64,000 nucleotides of DNA. Source: Calonectria ilicicola. Its lineage: Eukaryota; Ascomycota; Sordariomycetes; Hypocreales; Nectriaceae. The position numbers were made by a program, and so were the translations under genes. Location of the stretch: NCBI GenBank assembly GCA_020809705.1, contig CP085828.1, positions 372,001-436,000 of the forward strand, given 5' to 3'. Of the stretch, positions 1 to 11,400 are shown piece by piece; the stretch's first letter is position 1; every line of letters starts with the position of its first letter. Under the pieces are notes generated by a model. That model made no database searches and was not told where the DNA came from. It saw only the letters and a list, made by a program, of their open reading frames with translations.

Positions 1-2
1 CC

Positions 3-2490
3 ACAATCGAGGTTGGTGATACACGATAGACAGGATCCCAGCACACACCTTTGTCCTGTGCTACACTGGGCATTGGTAGTGCAGTCAGTTCCGTCAACAC
101 AGTTGCCCAAGAAACACCTCTGACCCAATTGGCAGTTGGCGTTTGATGTGCAAGGAGATGTCAAGCAGGTTCCTGACTGACAGGTGTAGCCAGGAACAAT
201 ACAGTCTGCATTTGTGGTGCACTGGTTACCGTTGGTACATTCACCTGCCTTGCAAGTCTGTCCGCGCGCGCAATCAGTGTTCTTCAAGCAACCAGAGGCC
301 GTGCAAATTTCACCCAGACAGTTCTGTCCACCCTCGCACTGGGTAGTGTCAGTACAGGCCTGCATGCAAGTTCCAGACTGACAAGTGTCGCCAGAAGGAC
401 ATTGACTATTGGCCGTACACTGGGTACCGTTAACACAGATTCCACCACTGCAGCTCTGTCCAGGGGCACACTCTCCATTGGAAGCACACTTGTCAAAGCA
501 GGTGCCGGATTGACATGTCTGGTAGGCATTGCAGCCGCCAGTAGTTGTGCACTGTGTTCCATCAGTGCAAATTCCGTTTTGACAGCTCTGGCCAACACCA
601 CACTGGGTGTTGGTCGTACAGTTGTTGAAGCATGTTCCAGAAGTGCAGGTCTGGTTGGTAGCACAGCCACTCGTTGCAGTACACTGGGTCCCGTTGGTAC
701 ACTTTCCAGCCTCACAAGACTGTCCTTGGGCGCAGTCGCTATCCGTCGAGCAGCTTGTCAGAAGACAGATTGAGTTGGTACAAGTCTCTCCGGGAGCGCA
801 ACCAGTTGTGCCCGAGCAGTTGTTGAAGCAAGTACCCGATTCACAGGTCTGATTAGCACTGCAGTTGCTGTTGGAAGTGCAAGAAGTTCCATTGGTACAT
901 ATTCCAGCCTGGCAGCTCTGGCCAACATTACAGTCAGAGGAAGTGGTACACGCGGGAAGACAAGTGCCTGATCGACAAGCTTCGCCAGGAGTACAATCAG
1001 AGTTGGCACTACACTGACTGCCATTAGTACAGGTTCCAGATTGGCACGTTTGTCCAGTGGCGCAATCATTGCTCGTAGTACAGCCCGTGGGAACGCAAAT
1101 GTTCGCCTGGCAAGTTTGGCCGGGGCAGTCGGCGTTTGATGTGCATGGGTTAAAGCATGTGCCGGACTGGCAAACTTGACCCGTCTGGCAGTCAGAATTA
1201 GCACTGCACTGTGTTCCATTGGTACATGTGCCAGATTGACAGGTTTGGCCTTCAGCGCAGTCTCCCTGGGTTGAGCAGCTGTCTGGCGTACAGAATCCAG
1301 ACTGGCAGTGTTGACCGGGGCCACAGTTAGCGTCCTGGGTACAGGGCTCAAGGCAGGTTCCAGACTGGCAACTCTCGCCTGAGGGACACTGCCCATTGGT
1401 GCTACACTGCGACCCATTGGTGCAAACTTCGTTCTGGCAAAGCTGGCCAGGGGAACAATCCGCAGCCGTGGAGCACTGGCGAGTGACGCAAGATCCTTGT
1501 TGACAGATTTGGCCTGCGCTGCAGTCGGCAACCGTGGTACAAGATTTAATGCAAGTACCAAGTTGACAGGTCTGTCCGGTTTGGCATTGGGTATCAGCAG
1601 TACACTGAGAACCATTGGTACAAACACCAGACTGGCAGCTCTGGCCAAGGGGACAATCATTAGTTGTCAAGCAGTTGTCCTCGCAAACCTGGGCTTGGCA
1701 AGTCTGGTTAGGATTACAGTCGCTGCTGGTTGTACATCCATTCACACATGCTCCGGACTGGCAAGTTTGGTTAGCAGCACAGTTGCTGTTTGTTGTACAT
1801 TTGTTGGCGCAGTCTCCTGCTCGGCAAACCTGGTTGGCAGCGCACTGGCTGTCTGTTATACACTGGTTCTGAACACAAACTCCGGCTTGGCAAGTCTGAT
1901 CGGTGTCACACTGGCTGTTGGTGGAACAGTTGTTCGCACACACTCCATTTTGGCAGGTCTGGTTCGCAGGGCAGGGAGCAGAAGCCGAGCAGTTGTTAGC
2001 GCAGGTTCCTCCCTGGCAGGTCTGGTTTGCACTGCAATCTGCTGAGGCTGTACAGTCATTGACACAAACGCCTGATCGACAAGTCTGGTTAGGGCCGCAG
2101 TCAGTGGTGGATATGCAGTTATTAGCGCAAGTACCAGATTGACACGTCTGGTTGGGGTTACAGTCTGTACTCGTAGTGCAGCCTGCGATGCAAATTCCTG
2201 ACTGACAGGTTTGGCTAGGGGCGCAGTCCGAGTTTCCAGTACAGGTGCAGCTTCCGTTCTGGCAGCTCTGTCCGAAGATGCAGTCCGCATTTGTTGCGCA
2301 AGTTCCGCTCAAGACACATGTGCCGTTCTGGCACTTGCGACCAGAGCCACAGTCAGAATCTGTGGAGCAAGATCCAGTAATACAGAATCCAGCTTGGCAG
2401 GTCTGGCCGGTCTCACATTCAGCAGTTTGAGTGCAAGTACATTTGCCGCCTCGGCAGATTTGGCCTGGTGCACACTCGTCATTGGTAGAA
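3..2490 (-). repeat. tandem array of about 39 four-cysteine modules (coding)
   Basis: Within the giant gene this stretch encodes back-to-back modules of about 21-22 residues (63-66 bp), with consensus C-x5-C-x5-C-x4-C and frequent NQTCQSGTC or GQTCQSGTC cores. I counted 38 complete modules plus one cut by the window edge. One has x4 (near CPGQTCQANIC) and one x6 in the middle spacing. The nucleotide copies are diverged, but the cysteine frame never slips, which suggests selection on the protein. Module pairs often alternate between NGTQC-type and CFNNC/CLPAC-type junctions, hinting that the duplication unit is two modules (about 130 bp). Confidence 0.85.
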
Positions 2491-5400
2491 CATTGTGCAA
2501 CTGGAAGAGAAGTTGACGATGAGCTGGCCGAGGAGCTGGTTGCCGAACTGGTACCTGAGGATCCTGATACTGATCCAGAAGTGCTGGTTCCAGTAGCGGA
2601 AGAACCGGTACCTGATGACCCAGAGGAAGCACCAGATGTGGAACCAGAAGTCGCTGACACTGATCCAGAAGCAGACGTAGACCCGGAAGTCGTAGTACCG
2701 GAAGCTGTGGAAGAATCAGACGTAGATCCTGAGACAGTAGCCGATCCAGAGGCTGATCCAGATGTAGATCCTGAAGTCTCAGATGCAGAGGCAGTGGCTG
2801 ATCCCGACGTAGATCCGGCTGTGGCTCCAGATGTAGTTCCAGAAATCGTAGATCCAGAGGCAGGAACTGACCCAGACGTAGACCCAGAAACAGATGGAGA
2901 GCCTGATACAGAACTTGAACCAGAAGAGCCAGATGCAGATGAACTAGAACCCGAAGAAGAGGAAACCGTAACAGATCCGGAAGTAGACGTAGGTCCAGTT
3001 GCGGAACTAGTTTCGCTCACACAGTTTCCGTTCAGACAAATCTGACCAGGATTACAGTCGGTGTCATCAGTGCAGCCGGCCCCTTCAATACAAATTCCTC
3101 CACTGCAGCTCTGGCCCGGATTACAGTCACTGGTCACGATGCATGTAGTGGTGGGTCCAGCGGTAGATGAGATGGTGCCAGAAGGAGCAGTTGAGCCGCC
3201 AGATGTAGCGCCAGATGTAGTGCCAGATGTAGTGCCAGAGGAGCTGCTCTGTCCAGCTGAGCTCGAGGATCCAGTCTGTCCTGAAGTCGATGAAGCTGTT
3301 CCTGATACAGATTCCGATGACGAACTACTCTCTGCAGCAGAGCTCGATGAACCTGCCCCTGAAGAAGAGGAGCTACCTTGAGCACTGGTGCTCGATGATC
3401 CTGCCGAGGCAGACCCAGACGAGCCAGTTTGTGTAGCAGAGCCCGAAGAACTGGACTGGGCTCCAGAGCTTGACGAACTGGCTCCTGATGCAGAAGTAGA
3501 CGATGATCCGCCTTGTGTTCCAGTGCTTGAGGAAGCTCCTGATACAGAACCAGACGACGAGCTGGTTTGTGCGACGGAACCTGAGGAACTTGACTGGGCG
3601 GCAGAGCTTGACGAGCCCGCACCAGCTGATGATGAAGATGCTGTACCCTCAACACATTGGCCACCTTCGCAAATTTGGCCAGGCGCACATTGGTCATTGG
3701 TAGAGCAGGGTGTTCCTTCAGTACAGAATCCTTCCTGGCAGGTACCGACGTTGCAGTCAATGTCAAAGAAACACGTACATTTATCATTCTGACACGCATT
3801 TCCAGGCTTGCAATCACCATCCGAGGTACATTGGGGTGCAGAGCTCTGAGAGGCGGAAGCGCTCTGGGATGCAGACGTCGAAGAGCTTCCACCTGGAGGA
3901 GCAGTGGTAGAGCTGGCCTGAGCAACCGACGAGGAGCTGGCTTGAGCGGCAGTGGATGAGGAGCTTGCCTGTGCAGCTGAACTTGAGGACCCGGTCTGAG
4001 CAACAGAAGAGGATGAGCTACCCTGAGCCACAGATGAAGAACTAGTTGCCGGTGCTACTGATGTACCCGATGAAGTCGCCTGCACAGCCGTGGAACTGGT
4101 TGCCAAGACGCAGAATCCTGCCTGGCAAGTTAAACCTGGGCCACAGTCTGCTGGCGCATTACAAGTACATTTTGCGTTTATGCAAATCTGGCCAGCCTGG
4201 CAATCGGCGCTAGATAAGCATGACTCAGATGGCGGCTTCGTGGTTGAAGTCGGGGTTCCAGCACCCGTTGAGCTGCTCTGTACGGGAGCCGAGGAGCTTG
4301 TCTGAGCTGGGGCAGCAGTAGTTGACGAGGATCCTTGAACCTGTCCGGAGCTTGAATAGCTGGCTACCTGTGAGGTAGAGCTGGCGACAGCAACACTAGA
4401 AGAAGTTGGTATCGGAACACAATTTCCTTCTTGGCAAATCTGGCCGGGATTACAATCGCTGCTATCGTTACAAAAGTCTCCCTCAATACAAATTCCCCCG
4501 CTGCAACTCTGTCCAGCGTTACAATCCGTGCTCACTGCGCATGATGTAGTAACGGGCCCAGTGCTTGATGTACTGGCTGGAGGCACAGAGCTTGTTTGTG
4601 GTGGCGGTGCCACAGACGAGCTGGACTGGGGAGGAGGAACAACTGAAGTCGATTGAGGGGGAGGGACAACTGAGCTCGATTGCGGAGGATCTGCGGAACT
4701 GGATTGCGGAGGTGGAGCAACTGAGCTGGATTGTGGGGGAGCAACAGAACTTGATTGAGGAGGAGGAGCTTCCGAGCTCGATTGCGGAGGGGGGACGACA
4801 GAACTCGATTGCGGAGGTGGAACATCAGAGCTAGACTGTGGAGGTGGAACATCAGAGCTAGACTGTGGAGGTGGAACATCAGAGCTAGACTGTGGAGGTG
4901 CAACAGAACTCGATTGCGGAGGAGGAATCACTGAAGTAGACTGTGGCGGGGGAACAGCCGTGCTCGACTGAGGAGGTCTCGGAATACATTGTCCACCTGA
5001 GCAAATCTGTCCAGGAGCACAGTCTTGATCCGCAGTACAGTCTGCGCCTTCAATACAGATGCTTCCTTGACAGGCTCCAACATTACAATCAGCTGACGTA
5101 TCACACGTACAACTTCCGTTCTGGCAAGCGAATCCAGACTGGCAATCGGTGTTCACGGTACACTGTGGCGAGGATGTCTGCGAGGTCGCAGGAGACGAGC
5201 TTGTGGCTGAAGCAGCAGCCGAGGTCGACGAGGCAGCTCCAGTCGATGAGCTGGCTACTGGGACGATACATGTGCCTCCCTGGCAAATCTGGCCAGGGTT
5301 ACATTCATCATTTGTACTGCAGGTTGGCAGATTTGTTTGAGTAGCTGCAGCTGAGGACGAAGTAGACTGACCAACAGCCGAGGAACTGGCACCGCCAGCA

Positions 5401-8400
5401 GATGAGCTGGCTACTGGGACGATACATGTGCCTCCCTGGCAAATCTGACCAGGGTTACATTCATCATTTGTACTGCAGGTTGGCAGATTTGTCTGAGTAG
5501 CTGCAGCCGAGGAACTGGCACCGCCAGTAGATGAGCTGGATTGACCGGGAGCTGTAGAGCTTGCGCCGCCAGCAGACGAGCTAGACTGGCCGGGAGCCGA
5601 AGAGCTAGCACCTCCAGCGGATGATGAGCTCGTCTGGCCCTGGGCTGACGAACTAGCACCACCCGCGGAAGAACTGGACTGACCGGGGGCTGTAGAGCTA
5701 ACACCGCCAGCCGACGACGAGCTAGTCTGGCCTTGGGCTGATGAACTGCTCTGTCCAGCAGCAGTCGATGAAGTCGCAGGTCCCGCAACACACACACCGA
5801 ATTGGCAGATTTGGCCGGGGGCACAGAATGAGTTGTCAGTACAATCGGTGCCTGCAATACAGAATCCAGAGGCGCAAATGCCACCAAGACAGTCAGTTGT
5901 AGTATCACACGTACACTGACCATTCACGCAGATCTGTCCAGTCTGACAATCGTTGTTGGTTGCACAAACAGGGCCAGCTGCACCAGTCTGGGAGGCGGCA
6001 GCCGATGAGCTTGTCTGAGTGCCTGCAGCAGAAGAGCTGCCACCAGCAACAGTTGAGGAACTTGCCTGTCCTGCGACCGATGAGCTGCTCTGGGCTCCCG
6101 CAGAAGAACTAGCCTGGCCTGCGGAACTGCTTTGTCCTGCAGTTGATGAACTGCCTTGGCCTGCGGTAGAAGAGCTAGTCTGTCCGGCAACCGAAGAACT
6201 CGACTGCCCAGCCCCAGAAGAGCTGCTCTGGCCTGCTGCGGAAGAACTGCTCTGACCTGAACCAGAGGAGCTCGATTGTCCTGCGACAGAAGAACTTGAC
6301 TGTCCAGCTCCGGAAGAGCTGCTTTGTGCAGACGAGGAACTTGTCGTGCCCGTAATAGGCACAGAGATGGATACCGATGCCGACACTGTAACGCACACAC
6401 CAAATTGGCAGACTTGGCCAGCGGCGCAGAATGAGTCATCAGTACAATCGGTTCCCGCAATACAGAATCCAGAGTCACAAACACCCCCAGTGCAATCTGG
6501 TGTCGACTTGCATGTGCATTGTCCATTGACACAGGTTTGCCCGGTCTGGCAGTCATTGTTGGTTGCACACACAGGTGCAGCTGCGCCAGTCTGGGATGCA
6601 GAAGCGGAAGAACTTGTCTGCGTGCCTGTGGCAGAAGAACTGCCGCCTGCGGTGGCCGAGGTAGAGCTTGCCTGTCCAGCTGTCGAACTGCTTTGAGCTG
6701 CAGCAGAACTGCTACCCTGTCCAGCTGTGGAGGAACTACCCTGTCCGGCTGTTGAAGAACTGCCCTGTCCCGCAGCAGAAGAACTACTCTGACCTGCCGC
6801 GGAAGAGCTTGATTGTCCACCTACAGAAGAGCTGCTTCCTACGGAAGTTGAGGAGCCTGTCGTAGTCGTCAAGGATGCGGATGCCGGTAGAGTGACACAA
6901 ACGCCAAATTGACAAACCTGTCCAGCGGCGCAGAAGGAATTATCGGTACAATCGGTTCCAGCAATACAGAAACTCGAGTCGCAAACGCCTCCATTGCAGT
7001 CTGTTGTAGTCTTGCACGTGCATTGCCCGTTATCACAGGTTTGCCCGGTTTGACAGTCATTGTTGGTCGCACACACGGGTGCAGCTGCTCCTGTCTGTGT
7101 GGCGGCAGCTGAGGAACTCGTCTGCGTGCTTGTCCCGGATGATTGACTGGTTGTACTAGATGCAGATGAACTGGATTGTCCTGCAGCGGAGCCAGAAGAG
7201 TTCATCTGCCCAGTTGTGGAAGAGCTTCCCCGTGCCGAAGACGAGGTGCCAGACGTAGCCGTCAAAGATGCGGATGCTGGTAGATCAACGCACACGCCGA
7301 ATTGACAAATCTGTCCAGGAGCGCACCAAGAATTATCTTGGCAGTCAGTTCCCGCAATACAGAAACCAGAGTCACAGACGCCGCCAATACAGTCAGTCGT
7401 CATCGTACATGTGCACAGTCCAGCATCACAGGTTTGTCCCGTCTGGCAGTCGCTGTCCTTGGCGCACTGAGGTGCATTGCTCTGTGTAACTGTAGGTCTG
7501 ACACTCGTGACTGTAGCCGTTGAGGAGGTGCGTGTAGCTGTGACAGACGTTGAGCTGAGCGAGTTAACAGCACAAATACCTGCCTTACAGACCTCTCCAG
7601 ATGGGCAATCGGTGCTTGTGACACATGGCGTGATGGTAATACAAGTACCGGCCTGGCAGATCTGATCGAGCTTGCAGTCATCATTGTTTGAGCATGGAGT
7701 AGTAATGGTACATAATCCGTTAAGACATGTCTGTCCAGTGGCACAATCAGTGGGGAGAATGCAAGGCTTGACGACACAAATTCCGTTGACGCACTGTTCG
7801 TTAGGGGCACAATCGGCGGGACCGGTACAATCAGTACCCGCAACACAGAAGCCACCCTCGCATGACAGTGTTCCAGCGCAGTCCGCAGAGGTACTACACT
7901 GCGTCTTGCATGTTCCATTGTCGCAGATGGAGTTGAGGCCACATTGGGAATTCGTGATACAGTCTGTAGGCGCGGATATACACATGCCGTTTATGCAAAC
8001 CTCTTGTTCGGTACAGTCCTTGTTGAGAGCGCAAGCAGGTGTCGAAGTAGCAGTGCTTGAGGCGGAAGTCTTGGTAGTTGACCTCGAAGCGGTGGCCGGT
8101 CCCCTAGTAGTTGAGAAAGATACCGGCAGACTCAAGGTAGTAGCAATGACAGTCGGTACGCAATTGCCAGCGATACACTTTTGGTCAGGTGCACACCAGG
8201 AGTCGTCCTCACATGCAATATCTGCAATACACGATCCACCCAAGCAAATCTGAGTACCGTCACAATCAAACGTTTCAGCGCAATTCGTCACGCACGTTCC
8301 ACTCTCACAGGAGGAATTAGCACCACACTGGTCATCAGTGGTACACTGATCTGCTGGCGCAGTCATACAGACACCATTACGGCATACCTTTCCGCCGGTA

Positions 8401-11400
8401 CAGTCCTTGTTGAGCTTGCAAGGCCCAGTGGTAGCCGTTGCCGGGCTCGAGCTCGTTCCAGTTGGAGCCACGCAGACCTTGTTCTCGCAAATCCAGCCTC
8501 CAGAGCAGTCCGAGTTGAGGTTGCATTCTCCAGCAATGCCAACGCCGCATTCGCCGTTTTTGCAAACATCGCCAACAGGGCAGTCTGAATTGGTTGAGCA
8601 TGGCACAATGCATGTTTTTCCGAGTCCACAGATTTGGCCAACCGAGCAATTGGCGTCCTTTGTACACGGGGTGGGTGCGCTCGTCGTGGCCGTGGCCGAA
8701 GACTGTGGCATAGTTCCAGTCATAGGAGCTGTTGTCGAGGAAGGGGGAATGCAAGAACTGCTCGAGCAAATCCAACCTCCCTGACAGTCCGAGTTGAGGT
8801 TACATTCGGAAGCAATGTCAATCTCGCAAGAACCGTTTGTGCAAACACCACCATCACCGCAGTCCTGGTCGCTGCTGCATGGCTTGCCGGTAGTCGTGGC
8901 CTTGGTCGTGGTACGGCTTGCTGGCTTGGTGGAGGTACCGCCCGCAGTTGCAGGTGCATTTGTAGCTTGAGTTGTGCCTGGTGGGACACACAAGCTGCTC
9001 GAACAAATCCAACCTCCATTGCAGTCCGAGTTGAGGTCGCATTCCGACTGGATGTCGATTTCGCATGACCCATTGGTACAAACACCGCCGACACCACAGT
9101 CGTTGTCAGTTGAGCACGCCTGGGACGTAGTAGTAGCCTTGCTTGTAGTTTTACCAGTTGCGGTGGGAGACACGCACGTCTTGTCCTGGCAAATCCAACC
9201 TCCTTGGCAGTCCGAGTTGAGATTGCATTCTCCGGCAATGTCAATCTCACAAGAGCCGTTCTTGCAGACGCTTCCCGTACCACAGTCCGAGTTCTTGGCG
9301 CAGGTGTCGGGTGTGGTTGGTGTAGTCGGTGTGATGGGTGTGCATTGGCCAAGAATACAAAGCTGGCCCTTGGGACACTTCTTGCCCTTGCAGCTCTTGG
9401 GATTACCCTCGGGGACGCAGGTTTTCAAGATGCAGACAGTGTTTGCAGGGCATTTCTTGCCGTTGTTACAGTAGGTAGGGCTAGTGAGGGGTACACACTT
9501 GCCGTTAAGACAAACCTCGTTGAGCGGGCAGGCCTTTTGTAAACCCAGGAGGAAGCTAAGCCCACTGAATGGGTTCTTGGAGTTACTACAATTTTCAGGA
9601 TTGCCGACATTATAGCACTTGTGGTTGAGGCAAGCCTGGTTGGTCTTGCACTTGGGATGACAAGTACTGGTCGTCGGGTTAGTTCCGGTGCCCAAGTTGT
9701 CAGAACCTGAGCTACCTGAGCTGGAGCCAGGCGGGTTGTTTCCCGAGGGGTTTCCTTCAATTCCTTGGTTCCCATTATCACCGGGCGATGTTCCGGTGCC
9801 TTGGTTTCCGGTGCCTTGGTTTCCAGTACCCTGGGTTCCAGCACCCTGGTTTCCATCTGACGGGAGGCCTTCAATACCTTGCTCCCCATTGTCACCGCCA
9901 CCCGTGCTTCCTTGGGTGGGTTTGCCCTGATCCTCGGTGCAAGTTGAAGTAAAGGTCACAGTTTGGTCATTAATCACTGTGGTGATGGTGGTGATAAAAG
10001 TGGCACCTCCAGCGGGGAGTCCTTCGATGCCTTGGTTGCCGTCGCTGCCACCACCTGTACCTCCACTAGTGCCACCACCCGTGCTACCACCCACTCCTCC
10101 TTGGGTGGGTTGCGCTTGGGCGGGGGCTGCAGTGCCCTTGTCTTCCGTGCAAGGTTCAGTTATTGTCACAGTGGTTCCGTCAATTACTGTAGTGATGGTG
10201 GTCATAGAAACGCCTCCGGCACCTCCAGCAACATCCACAGGGGAACTTCCGCCGGAGGACCCACCGCCGGACCCACCGGCAGCGCCGCCATTGTTCCCCG
10301 TGGCTCCGCCTTGGCCGGCTGCGCCGCCAGGGCCCCAGATGGTTGTCGTATAGACTTCAGTCGAGAGTTCGGTAATGACTCTGGTGCAATCTTGGTGGCA
10401 GTTCTCGGTGAGAATCTCAGTGATGACCTTGGTGATGACCCCATTCTGGCCTGCACCGCCGCCGTAGATGGTGGTGACGCCTGGGATCTGATTCATGTTG
10501 TCTCCTCCAGGCAGCACTTCCGTGGTCCCCCCGTTTTCGGAGGGGGAAGAGTTTCCGCTGCTGCTGCCAGTGCCTTCAGCGTCTTGGTTGACGCAGTAGA
10601 CAAGGCCTGGGGGAGGTGGGTAGCGGTCTACCAAATCATTCACACAGACGCCAGTGATGCACAGCTGCGACTTGTTGCACTTGAGGCCGTGTTCACCACA
10701 TTCAGAGGGGTCCAGTCCAACATGTAGGGGAATGCATTGGTCCTGGTAGCACACTTCGCCAGAGTCGCATGGCTTCTTGGATGCTCCGCAGCCGTCGGCC
10801 TCGGTCTTGGTGAGATTGAGTCGTCTACAATCTCCGCCAAGACAGAGCTCTCCGGCTGTGCAGTTTGTTCCTAGAGGTCCGCAGTTGTACGAATCCGTGC
10901 CTACAATGAGCGGTCGGCAGATGCCTTCCACACACGGGGCATTCAACGCACATTCGTCGTCGTGCTGGCAGCCCTGGGTGTTGGTTCCCAGGTTGAAGGG
11001 CGTGCAGATGCCGTCGAAGCACCAGTTTCCAGGCTGGCACTTTTCTCCAAGCATGCCGCAGTTTTTGGGGTCGTTACCAATGTCGAGTTTGATGCAGACA
11101 CCGTTGACGCAGAGCTCGCCGGGTTCGCATGGCTCTCGGTCCTGGCCGCAGTGGAGCGGGTCGACGACGATCTGGATGGGCTTACACTCGCCATCCTCGC
11201 CGCACCACTGTCCAGTCTTACACGGCTTGTTGGAGTTGCCGCAGTTGTGAGGGTCGGTGCTGCTGAAGTTGAGGGGGATACATGATCCAGTAATACATAG
11301 TTCACCCGGCCGGCAGCGATTGTCTCGATAGCCGCAGTTGAACAGGTCGTAGCCGATAACGTTCGTCGTGCAAGTGCCGCCTACGCAAAGGCTCGATTCG

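Noticed and set aside
3..2490. CRISPR-like array (regular repeats of about 65 bp)
   Set aside because: The repeats are diverged, contiguous coding modules in a eukaryotic gene, without identical repeats or unique spacers.
2431..3045. Plus-strand frame encoding an acidic DPE-rich repeat protein, and its neighbours on either strand within 1-11500
   Set aside because: These are antisense or frame-shifted readings of the Ser/Thr/Gly and cysteine codons of the giant minus-strand gene. The minus-strand frame alone keeps regular cysteine spacing and is open for 11.5 kb.
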